Shown one piece after another: positions 19,155 through 27,847 of a stretch of 64,000 bases of DNA. How positions within the stretch are numbered: position 1 is the stretch's first letter; each line of letters opens with the position of its first letter. The stretch is from positions 42,658-106,657 of the forward strand of contig NZ_JAJJWH010000016.1 in the NCBI RefSeq assembly GCF_020907245.1, given 5' to 3'. The translations under genes and the position numbers were made by a program. This DNA is from Pontibacter harenae (lineage in GTDB: Bacteria > Bacteroidota > Bacteroidia > Cytophagales > Hymenobacteraceae). The notes beneath the pieces were generated by a model. The model ran no database searches. It was given only the letters and a program-made list of their open reading frames with translations, and had not been told where the DNA came from.

Positions 19155-19862
19155 TTAAAGTGCTTTTGGCCATGTAAAAGTAAGGGTTGTTCCACCCATT
19201 TGGTTCTGCATGGCCTCTATTTTTCCTCCAACAAATTGCACAATTTTCTTTGTAATGGCAAGGCCTGCACCACATGTATCAACCGTGTCTTTGGGTGCAA
19301 CTGTATAAAAAAGCTTAAATATTTTTTTCAAAGCCTCGGCAGGCATCCCCTGTGCATTATCAGCAAATGAGAACCTATAGAAGCCTTCTTCTTCCTTAAC
19401 TGCTACTTGTATGGTAGTAACAGGCTTTTGGGCAAAGGTGTAGGCATTGCTGATGATATGGGTGAAGACTCTTTCTAATTTTGCACCATATGTTTTAAAG
19501 GTTGGCAGGGAAGGCAGTACTTCTAGTGCTACGGCGTCTGGTTTTGGCAGCTTTGCCTTTACTTCTTGCAGGAGCACTGCCGTATCAACTTTGTTTATTT
19601 CTAATTCAGACCTGTTCACGCGCGAAAACTGTAATAAAGCTTCGATCATTCGCTCCATGCGCATAGCCCTGTTGCGTAGCAACTGCATATTTTGCTGTAC
19701 GTCTTCAGGTATTTGGTCTCCCAAATCTTCTTCTATCCACATCGATAGATTATTGATCGCTCTAACAGGAGCTTTTAAATCATGAGAAACAATGTAAGCG
19801 AATTCTTCAAAGTCTTGCTTTAGTTGCGCTAGCTCATCTTCTGGTGAAACTATAAAGCCCAT
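19155..19862 (-). CDS. Sensorless histidine kinase with degenerate ATP-binding boxes
   Basis: 235-residue kinase core without membrane or sensor domain. HisKA holds H27 in YIVSHDLKAPVRAINNL, nearly identical to the corresponding segment of the upstream kinase. The ATPase part departs from consensus: the N box reads FTHIISNAYTF instead of the NLISNAIKY type, and the G1 box is DNAQGMP instead of DNGPGIP; the G2 region is CGAGLAI. The metal and nucleotide Asp and the second Asn remain, so activity may be weak rather than absent. It starts 5 bp after the CHASE3 kinase gene, hence strongly coupled. It could be a partner that heterodimerises with that kinase or a pseudokinase; this is inference. 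Confidence 0.88.
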   Translation of the reverse strand: MGFIVSPEDELAQLKQDFEEFAYIVSHDLKAPVRAINNLSMWIEEDLGDQIPEDVQQNMQLLRNRAMRMERMIEALLQFSRVNRSELEINKVDTAVLLQEVKAKLPKPDAVALEVLPSLPTFKTYGAKLERVFTHIISNAYTFAQKPVTTIQVAVKEEEGFYRFSFADNAQGMPAEALKKIFKLFYTVAPKDTVDTCGAGLAITKKIVQFVGGKIEAMQNQMGGTTLTFTWPKAL

Positions 19863-19867
19863 GCTGT

Positions 19868-21385
19868 TTAAACTGCGTTTAGGGTGGAGGAATAACCTGG
19901 TTGCTGTGCGGGTACTACTTGCTTAGGCCATGAAAAAGTAAAGCGGCTGCCTTTCCCTTCTTCAGAACTTATAGCAATAGAACCTCTTTTTTCTTCAATC
20001 ACTTTCTTTACAATTGCCAAACCGATACCAGTGCTTTCTTTGGTGTCACGAGCTTCCATTGTCTGGAACACTCCGAATATCCTGTCATGAAAGGCTTTTG
20101 GTATACCTGGTCCATTGTCCTCTACAAAGAACTCATGAAAAGCATCCTGCTCTTTGTAACCTACATTAACTATAGGTTGTGGCTTATCGTTATACTTGAT
20201 CGCATTGCTGATCAGGTTACTGAAAACCTGGTGCAACAGAATTTTTTCGGTAGTAAGTGTCGGTAATTCTTCAGGTATATTTACTGTTGCTTCCTGATTT
20301 GAAACGATGGATTCGGATATCTCATCCAGCAGTTTTGCGACACTAAAGGTAACCTGTGGCAATTCCTTTCGGCCGATTCTGGAATATTCAAGAATTCCGT
20401 CAATCAGGTTTCCCATTCTTTTAACACGCCCTTGCATCAAGTCCAGATTTCTGCTGATATCTGGGTCTACATCTGGTAAGTCTTCCTGTATCCATTCGGC
20501 TAAGCTGTTAATGGCGCGTAAGGGGGCTTTTAAGTCATGAGAAACAACGTAGGCAAATTGGTCTAGCTCCTTGTTCATTTTCTGCAGATTAGAGAAACTG
20601 TTGTTCAGCTTAGTGGCCATAACATTCAGAGATTGTGAAACCTGGCTGATTTCGTCGTCTTTATTATCTATAACGTGCACATTAAAATGCCCTTCTGCCA
20701 CTTCGCCAGCCATCGTAGCTATTTCCCGAAGTCTTTTGCTTATTGCGTCCCCAAGTACAACAGCTACAATAGTGCCGAGTACCATACACAGAAGAGTAAG
20801 CGAAATAGCCAAGTCGTCAGTAAAAACCATAGTCTCGTTCATGTTGAGCAAAAACTGGTTTTTTATCTTTCTTTCCTTTTCCTCAAATTCTTTAATTTTA
20901 CTTCGGATGCTGTCTATTACTTCTTTGCCTGCCCCTGTTAAAACAAAGTCCTGAAGAAACTGCTCATAGTCAGCTTTGCCAGCCTCAGATTTTAGGGCGC
21001 TCCTCTGAAGAGCAACTGAGCGTTCGGCAAAACTCTGCAGCCAATGCTGATAAGTCGAATCTATAGCCTGTAATCTGAGACGTTGCTGTGGATCTTTAAC
21101 CAGCTTCTGCAGTAAATTTAAGTTTTCCTTGTATTCCTTCAGACCACTATAGTAAGGCTGCAGGAAAACCTCATTATCAGATAGCTGGAAACCACGTATT
21201 CCTGTTTCTGTATCTATAATTGCCTTTTCAAGTCCTTCTGCATGTGTCTGCACATCACTTGCTCTTAAAGCTTCCTGTACATCCTTTTCAACATTATCAG
21301 ACTGCCGCACATACATAAAAGTTACTACCGCGAAGGTTAGTATAATAAACCCGAAAGATAAGTAGATCTTGGTTACAAGCTTCAT
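19868..21385 (-). CDS. CHASE3-HAMP sensor histidine kinase
   Basis: Membrane sensor kinase of 505 residues. Two hydrophobic segments (about 6-25 and 195-215) bracket a helical periplasmic CHASE3 domain with the typical IIDTETGIRGF motif. A HAMP linker (about 212-265) leads to HisKA with H283 in YVVSHDLKAPLRAINSL, and a HATPase with intact N (NLISNAIKY), G1 (DNGPGIP) and G2 (STGIGLAI) boxes. It is the first gene of the signalling operon, and presumably feeds the receiver downstream. A TTG five codons upstream of the chosen ATG (21385) is in frame; the ATG is preferred. The stimulus is unknown. Confidence 0.92.
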   Translation of the reverse strand: MKLVTKIYLSFGFIILTFAVVTFMYVRQSDNVEKDVQEALRASDVQTHAEGLEKAIIDTETGIRGFQLSDNEVFLQPYYSGLKEYKENLNLLQKLVKDPQQRLRLQAIDSTYQHWLQSFAERSVALQRSALKSEAGKADYEQFLQDFVLTGAGKEVIDSIRSKIKEFEEKERKIKNQFLLNMNETMVFTDDLAISLTLLCMVLGTIVAVVLGDAISKRLREIATMAGEVAEGHFNVHVIDNKDDEISQVSQSLNVMATKLNNSFSNLQKMNKELDQFAYVVSHDLKAPLRAINSLAEWIQEDLPDVDPDISRNLDLMQGRVKRMGNLIDGILEYSRIGRKELPQVTFSVAKLLDEISESIVSNQEATVNIPEELPTLTTEKILLHQVFSNLISNAIKYNDKPQPIVNVGYKEQDAFHEFFVEDNGPGIPKAFHDRIFGVFQTMEARDTKESTGIGLAIVKKVIEEKRGSIAISSEEGKGSRFTFSWPKQVVPAQQPGYSSTLNAV

Positions 21386-21511
21386 TGCCTTTGTTGTCAA
21401 TCCTTCATCTGAGTGAAAATAGCAGATTAGTGCTACTTCTATTTCAGCTATAAGGCCATAAAAAGTGCAATTTAGCTAATTATTTTAAAGGTCAAGTATT
21501 TTGTAATATTT

Positions 21512-21982
21512 TTAGTATTCCATTTTATCGTTTTTCTTTTGCCAAGCCTGAAAAGCAACCAGAGCTTCGTTCCGCAACAGTTGTTCCATCGGAATATGGC
21601 GTTCAGGAAGGGGTTTGTCAATCTCGTCGTAGATGAACTGATCGTCGAATCCTATTTGTGCTGCATCCTTTTTGTTATTGCCATAGTACACTTTTCGGAA
21701 GCGTGCCCAGTAGATAGCACCCAAACACATAGGGCAAGGCTCGCAACTTGTGTACAATTCGCAATCAGTCAGTTGGTAGGTGCCTAGGTGTTGGCAAGCT
21801 TTACGAATGGCGTCTACTTCGGCATGAGCAGTTGGGTCGTTAGAAGCAGTAACGTTGTTGTACCCATAGGCTACTATTTCTCCATTTCTAACTATAACTG
21901 CTCCAAAAGGGCCGCCGAAGTCAGCTTCCATCTTTTCTACTGAAAGCTGAATGGCCTTACGCATGAAATCTTCTTTCTCCAT
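21512..21982 (-). CDS. guaD: Guanine deaminase (cytidine/deoxycytidylate deaminase family)
   Basis: 156-residue zinc deaminase that probably converts guanine to xanthine in purine salvage. HAEVDAIRKA (H53, E55) and CEPCPMCLGAIYWAR (C83, C86) form the zinc site and proton shuttle. The sequence follows Bacillus subtilis GuaD over most of its length, including GGPFGAVIV, NNVTASNDPTAHAEV, FIYDEIDKP, FQAW and the closing EY, which favours guanine deaminase over the tRNA adenosine deaminase TadA. It is transcribed in the same direction as the signalling operon but separated by more than 100 bp. An AzgA-type purine permease lies about 9 kb away. Confidence 0.92.
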   Translation of the reverse strand: MEKEDFMRKAIQLSVEKMEADFGGPFGAVIVRNGEIVAYGYNNVTASNDPTAHAEVDAIRKACQHLGTYQLTDCELYTSCEPCPMCLGAIYWARFRKVYYGNNKKDAAQIGFDDQFIYDEIDKPLPERHIPMEQLLRNEALVAFQAWQKKNDKMEY

Positions 21983-22211
21983 TTTTTTATTTTTTAGCCT
22001 ATGTTAGCGGCTTAGCTTCAAATGTTTCATCGTTAGAACAATATGACAATCCTTTTCTTATTATTTCGTACTTTATACATGAAAATTATACGTATATGAT
22101 AAAGCTGTTGAGTTAATTCTACTAAAGGTATTTAACGTTTCTTTGTAGAACCAAAGGTTACAACTGTGGCCAAAGAGCAGTGGTTCTGTATTTAAAAGTA
22201 AAAAGATACTG

Positions 22212-22240
22212 TTTGAATACAGGCCTGTTTGATATACTTG
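22212..22240 (+). promoter_or_regulatory. Weak candidate promoter for the lipocalin-like gene
   Basis: TTTG at 22212-22215, a 17-nt spacer and TATACTTG at 22233-22240 (one mismatch to TAnnTTTG), 22 bp before the start codon. The spacing is shorter than usual. Confidence 0.35.
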
Positions 22241-22262
22241 TATGAACAACCATTTTTAAGTA

Positions 22263-22743
22263 ATGATAATATTGTTGTTTTTGTGTCTTCAGCTAAATGT
22301 TGGTGTAATAGAAACAGAAAATACGAATCCTCTACCAGCTCCACAACCAACATTTTCAATCACTAACGATACTGTTGCTCAGCTTACCAAAGTGTGGGTG
22401 CTTCGCAAAAAGCTTCAGCCAACAGATAACGAGCTTAAACCTGTTTATCCTTCAGAAAATATGGAGCTGATTTTTTACCCAGACTATTCCTACACTCTAA
22501 TTCGACAAAATGAAATGCCAAACGCTGTAAACGGAGAGGAGATAGTAGAAGAGGGGAGATGGGAGATGGGAGCTGAAGGAGGATGAGGACGTAATAGGAG
22601 TAACTGTAAGAAGTGTGGACGGAAGATCTATACTCAGCCCTATGATGTACAGGTGGCAAATAGCTGAAATAGGCAGTAAGCAACTTGTTCTAAAACAATA
22701 TGGACTAGGGCAGCAGTATCTTGTATTTGAAGAGAGAAGCTAA
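22263..22743 (+). pseudogene. Lipocalin-like secreted protein, frameshifted by a 7-bp tandem duplication
   Basis: The frame starting at 22263 has a short hydrophobic N-terminus (MIILLFLCLQLNVG) and stops after 107 codons. The stop follows two exact copies of GGGAGAT (22554-22560, 22561-22567) and a near copy GGGAGCT. Removing one heptamer restores a 157-residue protein whose next segment, GRWELKEDEDVIGVTV, matches the GxWxL pattern of lipocalin-like domains, and which then reads open to a TAA at 22741-22743. The downstream frame has no stops, so the break looks recent. The restored protein is a hypothetical exported lipocalin-like protein; the ligand is unknown. Alternatives are a sequencing error or a reversible phase switch. 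Confidence 0.75.
22554..22574 (+). repeat. Heptamer tandem repeat causing the frameshift
   Basis: GGGAGAT, GGGAGAT, then GGGAGCT in direct succession. Seven is not a multiple of three, so gain or loss of one copy switches the reading frame of the gene at 22263. Confidence 0.9.
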
Positions 22744-22800
22744 ACTTCTACTCTTACAGCCTTATGCAACAGGTGTAATTTTATACCACTATAGAATTGC

Positions 22801-22828
22801 ATTGAGTGCTACTGATTGAGTGCTACTG
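22801..22828. repeat. Perfect 14-bp tandem duplication
   Basis: ATTGAGTGCTACTG occurs twice without interruption at 22801-22814 and 22815-22828, in the intergenic gap between the broken lipocalin-like gene and the coiled-coil lipoprotein. It does not fall in a gene I can support. Confidence 0.9.
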
Positions 22829-22972
22829 TTAGATCTGGTTCATTTTAGCTTTCAATGAACTGGGTGGTGTTTATGTACAGTATAAATGCTAGCTCGGTAG
22901 CTTAAACATCTTATGGTTTATTGTTTCGTATGGATATCTGTACAACAATTGATCATTTTAAACAAAATGTAT

Positions 22973-23584
22973 ATGAAAAGCATGGATAAACTCTGTTGGA
23001 GTTTGCTCATTTTAGTTGGAGTAGTTTTTTCAGCTTGTTCTACTACCAGAGAAGCAGACAACGAGGTGAAGGATGAGTTAACGGATTTTAGAAGCTGGAT
23101 GAATACACAGAGCGGACAGCTAGCAGACAGAACAAAAGAGGACTGGAAGCAGGCTAAGCAGGACTTTCAGCAACGCACAAGCGAACTGGATAGCAAACAA
23201 GATAATTTTACGGATGAGCTAAAACAGGAATACCAACAGTTAAAACAAGAGTTCAGAGATATGGATGAGCGCCACGCCAAGATGGTTGAAGCGAACAGCC
23301 AGTCTGCCTGGGAAAAGAACTTGCTTGGGCGCTATGCCGACTTTGACAGTATTCTTCAGGAAAATGTGCGGGACGCTTATGTTGTCTTTATCGAAAACGT
23401 TCGGCAGCAGCGAGGCACCTGGGACAACGATGATTGGAAGATGGCCAAAAAGGTAATGGAAAAACTCAATTCCCGTAAAGATGAAGTGAACGATGGCTTG
23501 GCTACAGAAGACGAAATTAAAATTAAAGCCTTGCAAATGGAATTCAGGACGCTGGAAAATGCTGCTGATGTAGGAATAAATTAG
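22973..23584 (+). CDS. Coiled-coil lipoprotein of unknown function
   Basis: About 203 residues: a hydrophobic lipoprotein signal (SLLILVGVVFSAC, lipobox Cys) followed by a highly charged helical protein with heptad-like Glu/Lys/Gln spacing (EDWKQAKQDFQQRTSELDSKQ), giving an elongated coiled coil tethered to the outer or inner membrane. No known domain was recognised. In-frame starts exist at 22913, 22967, 22973 and 22982; I prefer 22973 because it leaves a normal-length signal. The stop overlaps the end of the convergent DUF429 gene by 4 bp. Surface-exposed or periplasmic scaffold roles are possible but unsupported. Confidence 0.75.
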   Translation: MKSMDKLCWSLLILVGVVFSACSTTREADNEVKDELTDFRSWMNTQSGQLADRTKEDWKQAKQDFQQRTSELDSKQDNFTDELKQEYQQLKQEFRDMDERHAKMVEANSQSAWEKNLLGRYADFDSILQENVRDAYVVFIENVRQQRGTWDNDDWKMAKKVMEKLNSRKDEVNDGLATEDEIKIKALQMEFRTLENAADVGIN

Positions 23585-24180
23585 ACAATTATTCTGCCTT
23601 CTCTGGAATCGCCATATAGTATAGATATACCCTGCATGTGTCTGAAACCGCTATACCAGGCAAGCAGGGCATCGAATTGGTGCCAGTTCTGAGGAATAGT
23701 AGTAAGATTATAAGGTAAAAGGCCATGCAGCGCTTCTACATAAAGAGGCAAAGCTGCAAGGCTTTTTTTATAGCCTGTAAGCTCTGCAAAAAGTAGTTTA
23801 TTAAGGGCGGCAGGATAAGCCTCCAACATGCCGATTCCTTTTGTTGCTAATTCTGTTCTCAGTTTTATAGCTCTGGCCGTAAGTCCTCCAATAAACATAG
23901 GCGACATGGCACCTACTTCAATGTCGCAAACACGATAAAAGAAGTTACTTTCAGGTAATGCTGGCTCCTGAAAGTAAGCTTTAGGCAAAGTGAGCGGAGC
24001 ATCTATAAAAATCAGTTTAGAGTTGTACTTAGTTATTTGCTGCAATACCCACAAGTCGGCATCTGCTCCCTTAGAACTTTGCTCCACATAAAGTTTTTCT
24101 TCCGAAAGGTGCGCTATAGCTGTAGTACCAGCCGTTTTAGAACCATAATCTATTCCAATATGTGTCGAAGGAGCCTGCAT
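23581..24180 (-). CDS. DUF429 family protein, RNase H-like fold
   Basis: 199 residues matching DUF429 proteins, predicted nucleases with an RNase H-like fold: IGIDYGSKTAGTT at the N-terminus (first acidic residue), LIFIDAPLTLP in the middle and AYPAALNKLL plus FDALLAWYSG near the end. No experimental function is established for the family. The ATG at 24180 is used; a GTG at 24204 would add eight residues. It overlaps the convergent lipoprotein gene by 4 bp and is divergent from the PhzF gene. Confidence 0.82.
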   Translation of the reverse strand: MQAPSTHIGIDYGSKTAGTTAIAHLSEEKLYVEQSSKGADADLWVLQQITKYNSKLIFIDAPLTLPKAYFQEPALPESNFFYRVCDIEVGAMSPMFIGGLTARAIKLRTELATKGIGMLEAYPAALNKLLFAELTGYKKSLAALPLYVEALHGLLPYNLTTIPQNWHQFDALLAWYSGFRHMQGISILYGDSREGRIIV

Positions 24181-24255
24181 CTTCTTAACTTTTAATTTCT
24201 TCACACTACGAACCTTTTGAGGTTATAGGTATTTAAAAGAACACGAAGTATAAAG

Positions 24256-24287
24256 TTTGGCTGTAAGCTGCCGTATCATTACTTTAG
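24256..24287 (+). promoter_or_regulatory. Bacteroidota-type promoter for the PhzF gene
   Basis: TTTG at 24256-24259, a 20-nt spacer and TACTTTAG at 24280-24287 (one mismatch to TAnnTTTG), ending 26 bp before the start codon. Confidence 0.55.
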
Positions 24288-24313
24288 CTCTAAGCAACGA
24301 CAATTAAAGAGAA

Positions 24314-25195
24314 ATGAAGGCACAGGATATCCCAGCACTTTATCTGGTTAAAGCATTTACAGATTCTGCCGTAGGCGGAAACGCAGCAGGAGTAGTGCTA
24401 AATGCTGATAAACTAACTAAAGATCGAAAACAATCTATAGCAGCTAATCTGGGTCTTTCTGAAACTGCTTTTGTGTCTGCTTCTGAGGTTGGTGATGTGA
24501 AAGTGGAGTTCTTTACCCCAAACCGCCAAATACCGCATTGCGGACATGCGACCGTGGCCACATTTGGTCTACTATTGCACCAAGGTTTAGTTAAAGGAAA
24601 GAAAGCTATCAAAGAATCGATTGAAGGCCCACGACAAATTATGTTTGAAAATGGAAAAATTTTCCAATCGCAGTTAGCACCTAACTATACAGCACTTTCT
24701 GAAACAACTGTAACGCAAGCTGAAATTGCGGTTTCGTTAGGTCTACCAGAAGACTATTCTTTCTCCGCGACGCCAATGGTGGCAAACACAGGCGTTTCTT
24801 TTTTGCTTGTGCCAGTAGAAGGGGAGCAACAATTAAGAGCACTTGTTCCTGATCAGGAAAAAATAAAAGCCATTTCCGATCACCTGGACCTCGTGGGTTA
24901 TTACGTTTTCACCACTGATCTGACACATGCTGATGCTACTGCCAGAATGTTTGCACCGAGCTATGGCATTCCTGAAGAGTCGGCAACAGGAATGGCCGCT
25001 GGTCCTCTGGCTTGTTACCTTCATGATTATGCAGGATTCTCTAAGACAAAATTTCTGATCCAGCAGGGCTACCTGATGCAGCCTTCATCTCCTAGCCAGA
25101 TTGAAGTAACTTTGGATGTAGATGCTAATGAGAATATAATTGGGTTACGTGCTGGTGGTTATGCTTTTGTGGTGGAGCAGCTTATGTTGGAGTAG
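24314..25195 (+). CDS. PhzF family isomerase/epimerase-like protein
   Basis: 293-residue protein with the duplicated DapF-like fold of PhzF proteins. Motifs include KAFTDSAVGGNAAGVV, the catalytic Glu (E50) in NLGLSETAFV, FFTPNRQIPHCGHAT, and EESATGMAAGPLACYL in the second half. Family members isomerise small metabolites; a phenazine role is unlikely because no other phz gene is present. The substrate cannot be named from sequence. Probably transcribed alone from the promoter at 24256-24287. Confidence 0.9.
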   Translation: MKAQDIPALYLVKAFTDSAVGGNAAGVVLNADKLTKDRKQSIAANLGLSETAFVSASEVGDVKVEFFTPNRQIPHCGHATVATFGLLLHQGLVKGKKAIKESIEGPRQIMFENGKIFQSQLAPNYTALSETTVTQAEIAVSLGLPEDYSFSATPMVANTGVSFLLVPVEGEQQLRALVPDQEKIKAISDHLDLVGYYVFTTDLTHADATARMFAPSYGIPEESATGMAAGPLACYLHDYAGFSKTKFLIQQGYLMQPSSPSQIEVTLDVDANENIIGLRAGGYAFVVEQLMLE

Positions 25196-25354
25196 AAGGA
25201 AGAGAGGCCTCGGTTTAATCTTGTTGCTAATCTGTTTTTTAAAAACGTTTTTATGTTTATCACGTACTGCGACATCAATTAATCCTGTGCTAGTACAGCT
25301 GCCTTGTTTGTGCCAGCTGCCTACCTTTTGCTAACTATCATCTCTTTTTAACCC

Positions 25355-26995
25355 ATGAAAAAGCTTCTTTTTCTTCTACTGCTTAGTGCCCAAACAGCGG
25401 TTATTGCAGTAGCCCAATCTAACAGAGCTTCCTCTACAAGCGCAAATCGAGTAAAGATAATCAACGGTATTTTAGAAGGAACTACAGAAAAAAGTGGTGT
25501 TCGCACCTTCAAAGGTATTCCTTTTGCTGCTGCTCCTGTGGGTGCGTTGCGTTGGAGGGAACCTCATCCAGTAAAAAACTGGAGTGGTGTGCGCAAAGCA
25601 GATAAGTTTGGTCCTAGAGCCATGCAGCGCGATATATTTGGTGACATGAACTTTAGGGCTGATGGCATGAGCGAAGACTGCCTTTACCTTAACGTCTGGA
25701 CTCCTGCCAAAACAAACAAAGAACGCTTACCTGTGCTCGTGTACTTTTATGGTGGTGGTTTTATGGCTGGCGATGGTTCTGAGCCACGATATGACGGTGA
25801 AAGTATGGCACAAAAGGGTATTGTAACCCTGACGGTAAACTACAGACTCGGCGTGTACGGTTTCTTTGCGCATCCTGAATTAACAGAAGAATCTCCTAAT
25901 AACGCGTCAGGTAACTATGGCTTGATGGATCAGGCGGCTGCTTTACAATGGGTAAAACAGAATATAGCTGCATTTGGCGGTGATCCCGAGAAAGTAACTA
26001 TAGCTGGAGAGTCGGCTGGTTCATTTTCGGTCAGTGCGCAAATGGCTTCTCCTTTATCTAAAAAGTTGATAGCCGGTGCTATTGGGGAAAGTGGTTCGCT
26101 ACTCTCTTTGCAGCCCCTAACATCTTTAGAGCAGGCAGAAGAGATTGGAGTTAAGTTTGCAAACATGGTCAGAGCTAATTCTCTAAAAGCCTTACGGGCT
26201 ATGCCTGCTAAGCAATTATTGGAGGCAACAGCTAATCCAGAAGCCCCCCGCTTCTCAGCTATAGTAGACGGTTACTTTTTACCGAAATCTCCTGAGGCCA
26301 TATTTCAGGCTGGAGAACAAGCGCAGGTGCCTTTGTTAGCTGGCTGGAATTCTGAAGAAATGAATTATAGAGCGCTGATGGGCCAGCTCCAACCGACACC
26401 AGAGAACTACAAAAAGACAGTTCAGAACCTGTACGGCAACAAAGCTGATGAGGCCCTACGTCTTTATCCAGGATCAACAGAAGAAGAAGTAATACAGTCT
26501 GCGACTGATTTGGCAGGAGATCGTTTTATTGGGTACAGTACCTGGAAATTGATTGATATGCATGCTAAAACCAGCAATAAGCCTGTTTTCCGCTACTACT
26601 ATACACGCCCACGACCAGCCATGGTGCCAGAAATGGGTGATGCAGCACCTGGTCTTGCCGGTGGAGTCGTGCGCGGCAATGATCCATCCGCTGTTAAAAT
26701 AGCGCCTTCGCAAGGAGCAGTACATTCAGCAGAAATAGAGTATGCCATGGGTAATCTGTCTTCGAACAAGGTTTACGCATGGACTCCCGACGATTATAAA
26801 GTGTCGCAGGTAATGCAGGACTACTTTGCAAATTTCATCAAAACAATAAATCCTAATGGTGCAGGTCTGCCTCAATGGCCAGCAGCTAACACTGGTGACA
26901 AAGTACAGGTGATGCATATTGATGTGAAATCCGAAGTTAAACCAGACGAAACAAGAGATCGCTACCTTTTCCTCGAAAGTGCAACAGGTAAATAA
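25355..26995 (+). CDS. Secreted type-B carboxylesterase
   Basis: 546-residue alpha/beta-hydrolase with an N-terminal signal peptide (about 1-20, ending AVAQ-SN). Motifs: GTTEKSGVRTFKGIPFAAAP, EDCLYLNVWTPA, oxyanion-hole YFYGGGFMAGD, nucleophile Ser in AGESAGSFSVS, and catalytic His in GAVHSAEIEYAMG. The full catalytic set appears intact. It hydrolyses carboxylic esters in the periplasm or outside the cell; the natural substrate is unknown. A T-rich terminator follows at 27045. Confidence 0.93.
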   Translation: MKKLLFLLLLSAQTAVIAVAQSNRASSTSANRVKIINGILEGTTEKSGVRTFKGIPFAAAPVGALRWREPHPVKNWSGVRKADKFGPRAMQRDIFGDMNFRADGMSEDCLYLNVWTPAKTNKERLPVLVYFYGGGFMAGDGSEPRYDGESMAQKGIVTLTVNYRLGVYGFFAHPELTEESPNNASGNYGLMDQAAALQWVKQNIAAFGGDPEKVTIAGESAGSFSVSAQMASPLSKKLIAGAIGESGSLLSLQPLTSLEQAEEIGVKFANMVRANSLKALRAMPAKQLLEATANPEAPRFSAIVDGYFLPKSPEAIFQAGEQAQVPLLAGWNSEEMNYRALMGQLQPTPENYKKTVQNLYGNKADEALRLYPGSTEEEVIQSATDLAGDRFIGYSTWKLIDMHAKTSNKPVFRYYYTRPRPAMVPEMGDAAPGLAGGVVRGNDPSAVKIAPSQGAVHSAEIEYAMGNLSSNKVYAWTPDDYKVSQVMQDYFANFIKTINPNGAGLPQWPAANTGDKVQVMHIDVKSEVKPDETRDRYLFLESATGK

Positions 26996-27044
26996 GAGAA
27001 AGAGTGTTCAACTTTACTAGCTGCGTTGATTAATATGATGAGTA

Positions 27045-27095
27045 GAGGCGAAACTTTGGGAATATGTATCTCAGAGCTTCGCCTCATTTTTTTTT
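27045..27095 (+). terminator. Terminator after the carboxylesterase
   Basis: GAGGCGAA (27045-27052) and TTCGCCTC (27078-27085) can pair; an A and nine consecutive T follow (27087-27095). The loop is long (25 nt), but the T-tract is strong. Confidence 0.65.
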
Positions 27096-27118
27096 CTACT
27101 TTCTGATTTGGAGAAGCA

Positions 27119-27712
27119 CTAACTCATGAGGTTATCCAGCCTTTGTGCCCACTCGGGGCGGGAACTGAGAATGATAATTTTATCTGCTTCAGTAGGCTTT
27201 AAGGGTAAGTCAACATCACCTATAGTCAGCATTTCCGCTGCGTATTTATTTACCGACATCGGAAAGAACATGCCGACAATAAAAGTGCTCTCTCCAATTT
27301 GAGAGTTGATTTCTAAAATTTGCTTGTTTAGTAAGCCCGCAACAACAGGGTCATCTATTGGCATTTTAAGCGAGCTTTGCCCATTTATGCTAAACTCCCG
27401 CATAACGGCTTTTTCTTTCGCATCTAGCCTCTTTATCTCTTTTTGGAGATCTTTCTTTAGCTGCTTTACCTTAAAGCTGTTTCTAATTGCTTTGATCAGC
27501 CATATTACAAAGTTTACAACTATAACTCCTGCGGAAAAAAGAAACAGGCTGCCTACATAAGTGCCATAGGTTTCTAGTATAGGTGCTAAGTTAAGAGCTT
27601 GTAGTTGCGCCTCTTTCGCAAAGAGTAGAAAGCCAGTGATAACTGCAAGAAGAAGAAATATCTTAGTAGGCAGCTTAGTTACATCAAAGAATGACTTTAC
27701 ATGAGTCTTCAC
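27119..27712 (-). CDS. Superinfection exclusion B (SieB)-like membrane protein
   Basis: 197-residue protein with two membrane segments (about 16-34, LPTKIFLLLAVITGFLLF; about 52-73, VGSLFLFSAGVIVVNFVIWL) and a cytoplasmic charged helical region. The order LPTKI..., ...YGTYVGSLFL..., KAVMREFSINGQSSLKMP, DDPVVAGLLNKQIL closely follows the SieB family (superinfection exclusion), whose phage P22/Rac members block other phages. The start codon appears to be GTG. No phage genes surround it, so this is a stand-alone chromosomal copy. A defence role is plausible by family but not shown; the gene may serve an unrelated membrane function. Confidence 0.72.
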   Translation of the reverse strand: MKTHVKSFFDVTKLPTKIFLLLAVITGFLLFAKEAQLQALNLAPILETYGTYVGSLFLFSAGVIVVNFVIWLIKAIRNSFKVKQLKKDLQKEIKRLDAKEKAVMREFSINGQSSLKMPIDDPVVAGLLNKQILEINSQIGESTFIVGMFFPMSVNKYAAEMLTIGDVDLPLKPTEADKIIILSSRPEWAQRLDNLMS

Positions 27713-27847
27713 TTCCTTATCTATTTAGTTCTGTCTATTTTCTTATCAATTCATACATTCAGCTCTATGTTATTTACAGTTGTAAAATTTATTAGTTGTA
27801 TAGTTACCTAAATTGCAGAAAATGTTTCTGTTTTTTCTGAGATTATA

